Assembly: GCA_025459355.1 (NCBI GenBank)
Contig: JALOQS010000001.1
Span: forward strand, 1 to 58,022
DNA: 58,022 nucleotides
Direction: 5' to 3'
Origin: Pirellula sp.
Lineage (GTDB): Bacteria; Planctomycetota; Planctomycetia; Pirellulales; Pirellulaceae
Both the position numbers and the translations under genes were made by a program. Shown here in pieces: positions 43,903-52,673 of the stretch. Under the pieces are notes generated by a model. The model made no database searches. It saw only the letters and a list, made by a program, of their open reading frames with translations, and was not told the origin of the DNA. The stretch's first letter is position 1; each line of letters begins with the position of its first letter.

Positions 43903-45615
43903 ATGCCCGCCCCCACTTCCGAACCTTTAAAAGACCACCCAAAAGAAAGCAAAACCGTGACCTATGCGATTTCTCCCTTCTGTTTTTTGGCCCCAAATAC
44001 CACTCCAGGGCAAGAGATTTACTGGCTCATTCAGTCTCCTTGGCTGATTGCGGCTGACTCAGAATCAAACTCATCTTCTAGCCTGCTGGTTTTGGTCGTC
44101 GGCCTGCTTGTCGGCGCCGGCGTGGCCTTTCTCGTCAATTTTCTGATGGGAAAAGACGCGAAATCGCAGTCAAAACGCCTTTTGGATCAAACCAAACTCG
44201 ACTGCGAAAATCTGGTCAAGTCCGCTGAAATTGAAAAGAAAGAAGCGCTCTTACAACTGCAAAGCAAGTTTGACAAAGAAAACCAAAAGCAACGGGACGA
44301 AACTCGCAAAAGAGAATCGGAACTCGATAAACGAGAAACCGCTCTCAAACAAGCGTCAGACGATCTTAAGAAGCAAGAGCGATTCGTGGAAAGCAATCAA
44401 CGCAAGCTTTCTGAAAAAATCGAAGATGCTCAGCGCAAGACGGAGCTTTACAACAAACTCATTCAGCAGCAACAAACAGACTTGCAACGTGTCACGGGCA
44501 TGTCCAAAGAGGAGGCCCAAAAACAATTGCTTACCGTGCTCGAACGAGATCTCCAATCCGAAATGGGTTCGGTTATCCTGAAGCACGAGAAACGCGTACA
44601 AGAGTCGTTGCAGCAGAAAACCCAAGATATCTTGCTCACCTCCATGCAAAGATACGCCTCGTCGCAAACCGCTGAAAGCACGACGAGCACGGTCGATATC
44701 CCGAACGATGAGATGAAGGGACGGATTATCGGACGCGAAGGACGCAATATCCGCGCCTTTGAAAAGATCTCCGGTTGCGATTTGATTATCGATGATACTC
44801 CCGGGGTCGTCATCGTCAGTGGTTTCGATCCTGTTCGACGAGAGATTGCTCGGGCCTCAATGGAGAAACTCGTTACCGATGGACGTATTCACCCGTCGCG
44901 AATCGAAGAAATCGTGGCTGCGACCGAGGCTCAAATCGAAGCCTTTATCAAACGAAAAGGTGAAGAAGCCGCTCAAGAAGTCAACATTCAGGGGCTCCAC
45001 GAACGAACCATCAATATGCTCGGTCGCCTCCATTTCCGTACCAGCTACTCGCAAAACGTTCTTCGTCACAGCATCGAAGTCGCTTTCCTCTCGGGAATGA
45101 TGGCGGAAATGATTGGACTCGATCCGATGCTAGCCCGTCGTGCTGGTTTGCTTCACGATATCGGGAAAGCTGCCGACCATGAGCTAGAAGGTGGACACCC
45201 CAAAATCGGCGCCGATCTCCTCAAGCGAAATGGCGAGAACGACATCGTCGTTCATGCTGCGTTGGGCCATCACGATCAACTCACGACGGAATATCCCTAC
45301 ACGCTCTTGGTGGCAACCTCGGACGCGTGCAGCGCCTCTCGGCCCGGTGCCCGCCGCGAGTCGCTGGAACGCTATATCAAGAGGATGGAAGAACTCGAGA
45401 CCATCGCGAAAGGATTCCATGGTGTCGAACAAGCGTTTGCAATCCAAGCAGGCCGAGAACTGCGAGTCATTGTCGGTGCTAAGAATACGGACGATGCGGT
45501 GGCTGCAAAGATTTGTCGCGACATTGCCAAGGCATTTGAGGACCAACTGACGTACCCTGGTGAAATCAAGGTGACCGTGGTACGTGAATCTCGATTTACC
45601 GAAACAGCTCGCTAA
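43903..45615 (+). CDS. rny: Ribonuclease Y
   Basis: Membrane-bound endoribonuclease that starts mRNA decay. 570 residues from ATG 43903. A single membrane helix (about residues 61-81, [18 protein letters not shown]) is preceded by a 60-residue N-terminal stretch, which is longer than usual, so a later start cannot be excluded. A long coiled coil follows (about 85-220). KH domain with [15 protein letters not shown] (about 271-285). HD domain with RHSIEVAF and [11 protein letters not shown] (His418, Asp419) and later ALGHHDQ. C-terminal [12 protein letters not shown] and VTVVRESR complete the family pattern. A hairpin at its stop can end transcription. Confidence 0.96.
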   Translation: MPAPTSEPLKDHPKESKTVTYAISPFCFLAPNTTPGQEIYWLIQSPWLIAADSESNSSSSLLVLVVGLLVGAGVAFLVNFLMGKDAKSQSKRLLDQTKLDCENLVKSAEIEKKEALLQLQSKFDKENQKQRDETRKRESELDKRETALKQASDDLKKQERFVESNQRKLSEKIEDAQRKTELYNKLIQQQQTDLQRVTGMSKEEAQKQLLTVLERDLQSEMGSVILKHEKRVQESLQQKTQDILLTSMQRYASSQTAESTTSTVDIPNDEMKGRIIGREGRNIRAFEKISGCDLIIDDTPGVVIVSGFDPVRREIARASMEKLVTDGRIHPSRIEEIVAATEAQIEAFIKRKGEEAAQEVNIQGLHERTINMLGRLHFRTSYSQNVLRHSIEVAFLSGMMAEMIGLDPMLARRAGLLHDIGKAADHELEGGHPKIGADLLKRNGENDIVVHAALGHHDQLTTEYPYTLLVATSDACSASRPGARRESLERYIKRMEELETIAKGFHGVEQAFAIQAGRELRVIVGAKNTDDAVAAKICRDIAKAFEDQLTYPGEIKVTVVRESRFTETAR

Positions 45616-45650
45616 CCACCCCCGGTAATCATTCACGGGGTTTAGCGAGC
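45607..45650 (+). terminator. Hairpin at the rny stop codon
   Basis: GCTCGCTAA (45607-45615, containing the TAA stop) pairs with TTAGCGAGC (45642-45650); inner CCCCG/CGGGG (45620-45624 / 45636-45640) extends the stem. No U-run follows, so a processing or weak termination role is possible. Confidence 0.55.
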
Positions 45651-45674
45651 CAGAAATCCAAAGCGTAAAAATGC

Positions 45675-45710
45675 AAACGACCTGCGCAGAATACTCTACG
45701 CAGGTCGTTT
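45675..45710 (-). terminator. Strong hairpin between convergent rny and FHA operon
   Basis: AAACGACCTGCG (45675-45686) and CGCAGGTCGTTT (45699-45710) form a perfect 12-bp stem with a 12-nt loop. On the minus strand it is followed by GCATTTTTACGC, so it probably ends the sigma/FHA operon and may also stop rny transcription. Confidence 0.75.
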
Positions 45711-45804
45711 ACCTAATCCTGCCCCTCCCCTCTCGCTGTACGATGACATCGCCGTGCGTAAACGCGGAGCGGGGTCGGGCGCGAGGGGCATTCTTTTTCC
45801 TTAG

Positions 45805-46593
45805 TTACCAAACCGACAATCGCAAACGGCTCGGACCGACGTCCAAAGTAGTCGGCAGCAGCAGTTGTTGCGCGGAACCGGGCAATACATCCACGCCATT
45901 AACGCCCAGCATGCTCTGGGAACTCACGTTTGCGATCACCACCCGATCTATGGCGACACGCGTTATGCGAACATGTTCGCGCGATACACCAGGTTCGTCG
46001 TTGTCGGCGACAATCAGCCTTCTGAAGTCATTGGTTAACCACTTGCCATTTCGTTCTTCTTTCGTGCATCGACCAACGATCAACGGGGTCTTGACGGTAA
46101 ACTGATGCGATTGACTGCTCGACACGGCTCGACTGTCTCGTGCAACCCAAATCGGCGCATGCTCATCGAGTACCTTTACCAAATGCTGATCTACCTCGTC
46201 GATCTGATCGAATCGATCAACAAACTCTGCGATCATGGGTGGGTTACACCACCGACTCCTCGCCAAAAACTCGGACTCGATTAACTTCAAAACGCAACTA
46301 ACCTCACCTCGGAGCTTTGGGAATTGCTCGAGATAATCCTCAACGAAGTGCGGATTGCGATCCGCTTCGCTGTAAACTCCTGGCTCAGAACTGGGCTCAG
46401 CGTTGAATCCGGCCAGACGCCAACGCCACTCCGAATCTGCTGCCAAGACCTCGGACAAATAATCGAAATCAAAACTATCTTGTAACGGTGCGATCAATTC
46501 GGAAACGGGTACCGGACTGCGACTCTGCCAGCCTCGATCGATCCGGTCCAATATTTCAATCACAGTTCCGTCGGTCGTGTCTGCTGCGGTCAT
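45805..46593 (-). CDS. FHA-like domain protein paired with ECF sigma factor
   Basis: 262 residues. The N-terminal 150 residues are helical and acidic (a planctomycete sigma-associated pattern: LIAPLQDSFDFDYLSEVLAA). The C-terminal part (about 165-262) is FHA-like: TPLIVGRCT, GVSREHVRIT and VIANVSSQSMLGVNGV in place of the usual S..N.T core. It overlaps the sigma gene start by 4 nt as ATGA (46590-46593), so the two are translated together. It may relay kinase signals to the sigma factor; inferred. Confidence 0.8.
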   Translation of the reverse strand: MTAADTTDGTVIEILDRIDRGWQSRSPVPVSELIAPLQDSFDFDYLSEVLAADSEWRWRLAGFNAEPSSEPGVYSEADRNPHFVEDYLEQFPKLRGEVSCVLKLIESEFLARSRWCNPPMIAEFVDRFDQIDEVDQHLVKVLDEHAPIWVARDSRAVSSSQSHQFTVKTPLIVGRCTKEERNGKWLTNDFRRLIVADNDEPGVSREHVRITRVAIDRVVIANVSSQSMLGVNGVDVLPGSAQQLLLPTTLDVGPSRLRLSVW

Positions 46594-47237
46594 AACGTTT
46601 CACCCGATTCTGTTTGCCACAATCCAGCGATCACGTTGAGGTGCCTCTGAACGGTTCTAATACTGATCTGTAACCTGTCTGCAATCTCGGAATTGGAGTA
46701 ATGCTCCAACCTGAGCAACAATATCTGCTTAGCTGTCGGATCCTCAATCGAAGCGAGCAATCTGTCCAACAGGTCAGACCACTCCACCTCATCGCTCGGT
46801 TCCAGCTGTTTCGAGTCAGGAACCGTCACGCCAAAATCAACGCTGGAATCACAACTGGAACCGCCCGAATTTCCGTCCTTTCCGAGCGATTCAAAACTAA
46901 ACGTCGCTATCGCACCCCCACGTTTCTCTGCCTTGATCCCTTTGAAAACATCATTCACATGCCTCATCGTGATCAGCTTGAGCAACTGCCAAACGCTGTT
47001 GGGACAATTGAGGTCAAACTCTTGATCAACGAACGCCCGACGGAAAAAACTTTGCAACGCCTCGCTTGTCAAATCGCTCGCGTCGTTCGCAAGCTTAGGC
47101 ATAGACGCCACTTTGTACCGCACCGCAGCCTTGAGCTTTGGATAAAACATTACCCACAACGCATCATGCGCTGCGGTGTCGCCGTTCGATGCAGCTCGTA
47201 GCAAATGTTGAAGTTTCTCTGATTCTTCAGGCCTCAT
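46590..47237 (-). CDS. ECF-type RNA polymerase sigma factor
   Basis: 215 residues. Region 2 covers about 10-110 (AHDALWVMFYPKLKAAVRYK, VWQLLKLITMRHVNDVFK), and region 4 about 150-205, with the HTH EIADRLQISIRTVQRHL. A Ser/Gly-rich linker separates them. There is no anti-sigma gene with a membrane helix; instead an FHA-like gene follows with a 4-nt overlap. Planctomycetes have many ECF factors linked to Ser/Thr kinases, which fits here. The start ATG 47237 begins MRPEESEKLQHLL. Confidence 0.88.
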   Translation of the reverse strand: MRPEESEKLQHLLRAASNGDTAAHDALWVMFYPKLKAAVRYKVASMPKLANDASDLTSEALQSFFRRAFVDQEFDLNCPNSVWQLLKLITMRHVNDVFKGIKAEKRGGAIATFSFESLGKDGNSGGSSCDSSVDFGVTVPDSKQLEPSDEVEWSDLLDRLLASIEDPTAKQILLLRLEHYSNSEIADRLQISIRTVQRHLNVIAGLWQTESGETL

Positions 47238-47593
47238 TAATCTTCGCGCTTCATTCCTCGCATTTAGTCCAGTCTATGAAATCACTCCGGGGCGCTAAGC
47301 AGCCATCAGACTGCCGTCGTATAATTACTCTATGGAATTTCTGATTCGATTGGCGACAAGAATTGTGGAGAAAAATCGGAATAAGCTCGAATCCCCCGTG
47401 TTTCACCACCCAAACAGCCCGCTCCCTGCGCATTCTGTCGCGATTATGCAGGCGTTTTCCTAGCGGACGTTTGCCAAATGACGTACAACTGTGACTTGGT
47501 TTCTCGCAAGACATTCCTGCGAGACACGGTCTTGCGGGTTTGATAGCTATAGCGTCGCGAGCTCAATGGAACCTCTTTGAAAAGAAACCGTTA
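47238..47593. other. Divergent region ECF sigma / sdaA
   Basis: 356 nt with promoters for both directions expected. An 87-codon ORF on the minus strand (47251-47514) has no family features and no good SD. No repeats or RNA genes are seen. Confidence 0.45.
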
Positions 47594-49225
47594 ATGTCGA
47601 CCCCTGTAAGTATTTTTAATGATGTCATCGGACCCGTAATGCGTGGTCCATCGAGCTCCCATTGCGCGGCAGCCCTGCGGATTGGTAGGCTGGCTCGCGA
47701 CCTTATGAATGGTCGCATCGAATCCGTATTGATCGAATTCGATCGCGAGGGCTCGCTCCCCATGACGCACGAGAGCCAAGGCTCGGATATGGGACTCTTT
47801 GGCGGTCTGCTTGGGTGGAACGCTGATGACGAGCGGCTTCCTCAATCGGGGGAATTCTTGGCTGATGCCGGAATCAAAGTTCGCTTTGAAACGGTCGACG
47901 TTGGCGATCCGCACCCTAACACTTACAGGCTGAGCCTCTCGAACGAATCAGAGGAACATTCCATCATCGCCATCTCCACCGGCGGAGGAATGATCGAAGT
48001 CCTCGATATCGACGGCTTCAAGCTTTCTATGCTCGGAGATTATCGCGAAACGCTAGTTTGCCTCAGGCCTAATCCAGGCCTCGATCCATTGGATATCTCC
48101 GATTGGATTTCTGCGAATCTCAAGTGCGATGAAGTGCTCGTCCACACTAAAGATGACCTTCTCTTGTTGCAGCTCAAAGCTCGAAAATTCTGGAACGCAG
48201 AACAATTGCGTGAGTTGAGCTCGCTCGGTTCCGTCGTCTGGACAAGAGAGCTGGATTGCGTTCTGCCTGTCATGTCCTACAGCGGCATGCAAGTTCCCTT
48301 TCGCACCTGTAATGAATTGGTGGATTTCGCCGTCGACAAGGATCTTAAGCTTTGGGAGCTCGCGGTTCTGTACGAATGCGCTCGCGGCAACATCTCGCAA
48401 CATCAAGTCGTTGAGCAGATGATTGAGATCGTTCGAATTCTGCGACGCTCCATTGCCAGCGGCATCGCAGGCAGCTCGTACGAGGATCGAGTGCTCGGTC
48501 ATCAATCCGGACGATTCCAAGAAAGGTGGCAACAAGGGAGCTTGCTGGGCGGCAGCATGCTTAACCGAATCATTCTTTATGTAACCTCCCTCATGGAAGT
48601 CAAAAGCTCCATGGGGGTCATCGTCGCCGCTCCAACCGCTGGCGCGTGTGCCGCGCTCCCGGGAGCTGTCATCGCAGTCGCAGAAGAACTGGAATTATCC
48701 GAAGAGCAAATGGCTCGCGGGCTTCTGGCTGCCGGTTTGATCGGTGTCTTTATCACTGGCCAGTGGACCTTTGCGGCCGAGGTGGGTGGCTGCCAAGCTG
48801 AGGGTGGGGCAGCGGCATGCATGGCTGGCGCCGCATTGGTAACACTCGTTGACGGAACTTTGAAGCAATCGTTGGCCGCGTCATCACTAGCTTTCCAATC
48901 GATGCTGGGGTTGATATGTGATCCTATAGCGAACCGCGTGGAAGCACCCTGCTTAGGCAAAAACGTGATGGCCGCGAGCAACGCGTTGTGCTGCGCGAAT
49001 ATGGCGTTAGCCGACTTTGACCCACTCATCCCTCTCGACGAAGTCATCTGGGCCGCCAAAGAGGTCGCCTCGAAAATGCCTCGTGAACATCGCTGCACTT
49101 CCCTCGGTGGACTAGCCATTACGCCGACCTCTCTGAAGATCGAACAACGTCTCAACGAGAAAAAAGCCTCGTGCGGCGGCGGTTGCGGCTGTGTCATCAC
49201 TCCCGCTACAAAATCGAAAGTCTAG
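47594..49225 (+). CDS. sdaA: L-serine ammonia-lyase (iron-sulfur type)
   Basis: Deaminates L-serine to pyruvate and ammonia; cytoplasmic, with an oxygen-labile [4Fe-4S] cluster. ATG 47594 gives 543 residues, one chain with an N-terminal beta part (SIFNDVIGPVMRGPSSSHCA, with the GPSSSH motif) and the catalytic alpha part (GVIVAAPTAGACAALPGA, EVGGCQAEGGAAACMAGA, GLICDPIANRVEAPCLGKN). The cluster cysteines are in these segments. The tail ASCGGGCGCVI adds a Cys cluster not usual for the family. The stop is inside a 20-bp tandem duplication. Confidence 0.95.
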   Translation: MSTPVSIFNDVIGPVMRGPSSSHCAAALRIGRLARDLMNGRIESVLIEFDREGSLPMTHESQGSDMGLFGGLLGWNADDERLPQSGEFLADAGIKVRFETVDVGDPHPNTYRLSLSNESEEHSIIAISTGGGMIEVLDIDGFKLSMLGDYRETLVCLRPNPGLDPLDISDWISANLKCDEVLVHTKDDLLLLQLKARKFWNAEQLRELSSLGSVVWTRELDCVLPVMSYSGMQVPFRTCNELVDFAVDKDLKLWELAVLYECARGNISQHQVVEQMIEIVRILRRSIASGIAGSSYEDRVLGHQSGRFQERWQQGSLLGGSMLNRIILYVTSLMEVKSSMGVIVAAPTAGACAALPGAVIAVAEELELSEEQMARGLLAAGLIGVFITGQWTFAAEVGGCQAEGGAAACMAGAALVTLVDGTLKQSLAASSLAFQSMLGLICDPIANRVEAPCLGKNVMAASNALCCANMALADFDPLIPLDEVIWAAKEVASKMPREHRCTSLGGLAITPTSLKIEQRLNEKKASCGGGCGCVITPATKSKV

Positions 49226-49244
49226 CTACAAAATCGAAAATCTA
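49205..49244 (+). repeat. 20-bp tandem duplication across the sdaA stop codon
   Basis: The unit at 49205-49224 (beginning GCTACAAAATCGAAA and ending TCTA) is repeated at 49225-49244 with one change (G to A). The stop TAG (49223-49225) spans the junction of the two copies. The 279 nt that follow, up to the next start codon, show no gene. Confidence 0.9.
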
Positions 49245-49504
49245 GCGCACCTTTGGTGATTGACGTATAGGTCGGTTGGTTCGCGTACACAGATTGGTGG
49301 CGACTGCCCGACTCAAGGGTTGTGTTTTCTTAGCCCACCCAAATCCAGGTCAACTCCGGGTTGCGAGACCCAGGCAAAGATGAGGAATTAACGAATTCAT
49401 TAATTTATTCAAACTGTTGGCGTGGACAAATAAATGTACCTAAACGATCTAACAGCCGTATTATAGGTTACTGGCCGACCAAAACCTAAATCAGGATTCA
49501 GATC

Positions 49505-49870
49505 ATGCAGCTTTGTATTCACACCCACGGAATCGACCTGACCGAAGCGATCAAAAAGCAAACCTATCAAAAGCTGGAGTTGGCTCTGGACCGATTGGAG
49601 GGGCAGATCTGTGACATTAGCGTCACGATTGTGGATACCAACGGCCCGTTTCTAGGAGGTGTGGATAAAGCCTGCCGGATCGAGGTTCGTATTCGCGATC
49701 AAGATCCCATCATTATCGAAGATTGCGACGAAAGTGTTGATGAAGTAATCGACAGAATAACGGACCGCCTCGGTGTAGTGGCTTGTCAGAGAATTGACAT
49801 TTGCCGACGAACCAGGACGCAGCGTCGCGGTTGGTTTCAAAACGAGCCAATCGAAAAACGCTTGGACTAG
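49505..49870 (+). CDS. HPF/RaiA-like ribosome-associated factor
   Basis: 121 residues of the sigma-54 modulation/S30AE family, which bind the 30S subunit and help ribosomes hibernate. Start MQLCIHTHGIDLTEAIKKQT and the fold order beta-alpha-beta-beta-beta-alpha fit, with LELALDRLEG and ESVDEVIDRITDRLG as helices. It is the short type, without the C-terminal dimerisation domain. The C-terminus is basic (RRTRTQRRGW). Upstream AT-rich sequence (49380-49440) may be a promoter. Confidence 0.85.
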   Translation: MQLCIHTHGIDLTEAIKKQTYQKLELALDRLEGQICDISVTIVDTNGPFLGGVDKACRIEVRIRDQDPIIIEDCDESVDEVIDRITDRLGVVACQRIDICRRTRTQRRGWFQNEPIEKRLD

Positions 49871-50043
49871 AAATGCTCTGACCGCTAAGAGGGGCCTCAC
49901 ATCTACGCGCCAGCCCCCTAGCGATGCTCCCGTGGCTCGGCACAGGACGCCGGCAAATGTTTTGTATCTGGCGTTCTAGGGGCGTGACTTAGTATACTTC
50001 GTGGACTAAGTCTGGATTCTTTACTCACGAAGTTGATTTTTGT

Positions 50044-50319
50044 ATGACCCTGCGGCGTATAACGTGCTTCTTTTCGGGAAGAGTTCAAGGTGTTGGGTTT
50101 CGATTCCACACCAAGGAAGTAGCCAAAAAATTCTCGGTCAAGGGAACGGTCCAAAATCTTGACGACGGTCGAGTCAAAGTGATTGCGGAGGGGGAAAAGG
50201 ATGAGGTTCACCGCTTCCTGGACGCCGTGAGTCAATCGATGACCGGAAATGTCAAGGGGGACGATCGATTCGAAAGCGAACCTTCATCGGAGTTCGAAAG
50301 CTTTGTCGCTTTGTGGTAA
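50044..50319 (+). CDS. Acylphosphatase
   Basis: 91 residues. Hydrolyses carboxyl-phosphate bonds of acylphosphates. The signature FSGRVQGVGFRFHT holds catalytic Arg20 and VKGTVQNLDDGRVKV holds catalytic Asn38. Size and ferredoxin-like fold match the family. Start ATG 50044. CTTAGT/ACTAAG (6-bp inverted repeat, about 49987-50009) lies just before it and overlaps a TATACT that may be a -10 box. Confidence 0.94.
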   Translation: MTLRRITCFFSGRVQGVGFRFHTKEVAKKFSVKGTVQNLDDGRVKVIAEGEKDEVHRFLDAVSQSMTGNVKGDDRFESEPSSEFESFVALW

Positions 50320-50379
50320 GATAGCGTATCCGAATCCGTCACCTCTACCACGTTCCTCCCACCTTTAACGAGTTTAGCA

Positions 50380-52560
50380 ATGAGAAAGCTCTCCGCCGGC
50401 GGCGGCTGGCAAGCCGTGAGATACACCTTCCGAAAAGGAATCGAGGCGGGCGGTCTCTGGAAATTCTATCGGGCTCTCCGATCCAGAAATGCTTGCAAGA
50501 CCTGTGCGTTAGGCATGGGTGGGCAACACGGGGGAATGGTAAACGAACACGGATCATTTCCAGAAGTTTGCAAGAAATCGATTCAGGCCATGGCCGCCGA
50601 CATGCAGCCTGCGATCACCGCTGATTTTTGGGCCAAGCATCCGATTCGGCTGATGAAAGATTATTCGCCACGTCAAATGGAAACGAGCGGCCGGTTGATT
50701 CAGCCTATTCTCTATGAACAGGGAGATGATGCGTATCGAACCATCACGTGGCGAGAGGCATTCGAAAGGATCGAAACAAAACTTAAATCGCTTGGAGCAG
50801 ACCAAACCTTTTGGTATTTCAGTGGACGGAGCAGCAATGAAGCCGGCTTCTTGCTACAACTTTTCGCCAGACTGTACGGTACCAACAACGTCAACAATTG
50901 CAGCTACTACTGCCACCAAGCGTCAGGGGTTGGGTTGCAATCAACTGTGGGCTCTAGCACGGCAACTTTGGTGCTCGATGATCTCGATGTCTGTGATACG
51001 ATCTTTATCATTGGCGGCAATCCTCCCAGCAACCATCCTAGACTTATGACCACCCTTATGCATTTGCGTAGACGTGGTGGAAAAGTCATCGTGATAAATC
51101 CGATTCGCGAATTAGGCTTGGTTAGATTCAAGGTTCCGAGTGATCCGATCAGCATGTTGTTTGGCACTAGCATTGCCACACATTATGTGCAGCCCCACAT
51201 TGGCGGCGACTTGGCTTTACTCACGGGCATCGCAAAGGCAGTCCTAGAAAACGACATGCATGATGCCTCGTTTTTGGCCACTCATTGCGATAACTCAGAT
51301 GCCTACATGGAAAGCGTCAAGAATACGACGTGGAGCGAGATTGTCCGCAAGAGTGGCGTAGAAGAAGCCTCGATTCGTGAAATTGCCCAGGTCTATGGTG
51401 AAAGCAAGGGGACCGTGTTTTCATGGACGATGGGAATCACTCATCACACCAATGGAGTGGAGAACGTGCAGTCGATCGCGAATCTAGCATTGCTGAGAGG
51501 GATGGTCGGCCGACCTGGCGCGGGCTTGATGCCTATCCGTGGTCACTCTAACGTCCAAGGAATTGGTTCGGTCGGTGTAACACCAAAGCTCAAAGATGAA
51601 ATCTTCAATAACTTGAAGACCAAGTTTCGCATCGATCTCCCAACGCAACCCGGGCTCGATACGTTGGCATGCATGGAGGGGGCTATGCGTGGAGAGCTCA
51701 AGTTTGGTTTCTGCTTGGGCGGAAATCTGTATGGATCGAATCCTGATTCGCAGTTTGCCGACAAAGCGATGGCGAATCTTGACATGCTCGTCATGCTCAA
51801 CACCACATTGAATACCGGGCACGCAAACGGACTTGCCAAAACGACCATTGTGCTGCCGGTCCTGGCACGCGACGAGGAGCCCGAGCCTACAACCCAGGAA
51901 TCGATGTTTAATTATGTTCGCCTGAGCGATGGCGGCCCTAAACGACTACCAGGCCCCAGAAGCGAGATCCAAGTCATCGCGGAACTAGGACAACGAGTGC
52001 TCGGAAACTCAACGCCTGTGGATTGGACCGAGATGCAGAAATCTCAAACCATTAGAACATGGATCGCGAAAGTAGTTCCAGGTTATGAGAAGTTAGAAAC
52101 CATCGCATCGACCAAACAAGAATTCCAAGTAGGCGAGCGAACATTTCACGTTGCCAAGTTTAAAACCCCAAGTGGCCGCGCGACGATGCACGTCCATGCT
52201 ATTCCCGACGTCGAAGAGTTAGCCCCCAACGAGTTGAGAATGATGACCGTACGGAGCGAGGGACAATTCAATACCGTCGTCTACGAAGATTATGATCTGT
52301 ATCGACATCAAGATCGACGAGACGTCGTTCTCGTCAATCCAGCAGACTTGAAACGTATGGGGTTCGAGCACGATCAATTGGTTACCGTGGAAAGCGAATC
52401 AGGCACGATGAAAAATCTGCTGGTCCGCGCATTCGAGGACATCCGAACCGGTTGTGCCATGATGTACTACCCCGAAGCGAACGTGCTGGTTCCTAGAAGT
52501 GTCGATCCTAAATCCAGAACCCCGCGATTTAAGAACATTAAAATCAGGATCTTCGCCTGA
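50380..52560 (+). CDS. FdhF/YdeP-family molybdopterin oxidoreductase
   Basis: 726 residues, a formate-dehydrogenase-alpha-like protein of the YdeP branch. Cys39 and Cys42 in NACKTCALGMGGQHGG start the domain and are in the place of the Fe-S cluster Cys of the family. Molybdopterin-binding segments include YFSGRSSNEAGFL, NVNNCSYYCHQASG, FIIGGNPPSNHPR and the C-terminal MTVRSEGQFNTVVYEDYDLY. No twin-arginine signal, so cytoplasmic. The physiological electron donor is unknown; YdeP has been linked to acid resistance in enterobacteria. ATG 50380 is 60 nt after the acylphosphatase stop. Confidence 0.9.
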   Translation: MRKLSAGGGWQAVRYTFRKGIEAGGLWKFYRALRSRNACKTCALGMGGQHGGMVNEHGSFPEVCKKSIQAMAADMQPAITADFWAKHPIRLMKDYSPRQMETSGRLIQPILYEQGDDAYRTITWREAFERIETKLKSLGADQTFWYFSGRSSNEAGFLLQLFARLYGTNNVNNCSYYCHQASGVGLQSTVGSSTATLVLDDLDVCDTIFIIGGNPPSNHPRLMTTLMHLRRRGGKVIVINPIRELGLVRFKVPSDPISMLFGTSIATHYVQPHIGGDLALLTGIAKAVLENDMHDASFLATHCDNSDAYMESVKNTTWSEIVRKSGVEEASIREIAQVYGESKGTVFSWTMGITHHTNGVENVQSIANLALLRGMVGRPGAGLMPIRGHSNVQGIGSVGVTPKLKDEIFNNLKTKFRIDLPTQPGLDTLACMEGAMRGELKFGFCLGGNLYGSNPDSQFADKAMANLDMLVMLNTTLNTGHANGLAKTTIVLPVLARDEEPEPTTQESMFNYVRLSDGGPKRLPGPRSEIQVIAELGQRVLGNSTPVDWTEMQKSQTIRTWIAKVVPGYEKLETIASTKQEFQVGERTFHVAKFKTPSGRATMHVHAIPDVEELAPNELRMMTVRSEGQFNTVVYEDYDLYRHQDRRDVVLVNPADLKRMGFEHDQLVTVESESGTMKNLLVRAFEDIRTGCAMMYYPEANVLVPRSVDPKSRTPRFKNIKIRIFA

Positions 52561-52673
52561 TAAGAAGAGGCTAAACTGGAGTCGCGGGAGAAAGTCGTGT
52601 ATTCTTAAGGTAGGGTCGGGCCACCCCGCAATTCACCCGAACCAGCCACTATTTCCTCACTTTCCAGGTACTC

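Noticed and set aside
43686-44057. 123-codon ORF with hydrophobic start before rny
   Set aside because: Overlaps rny by 155 nt in another frame, weak SD, no recognisable domain after the first 30 residues.
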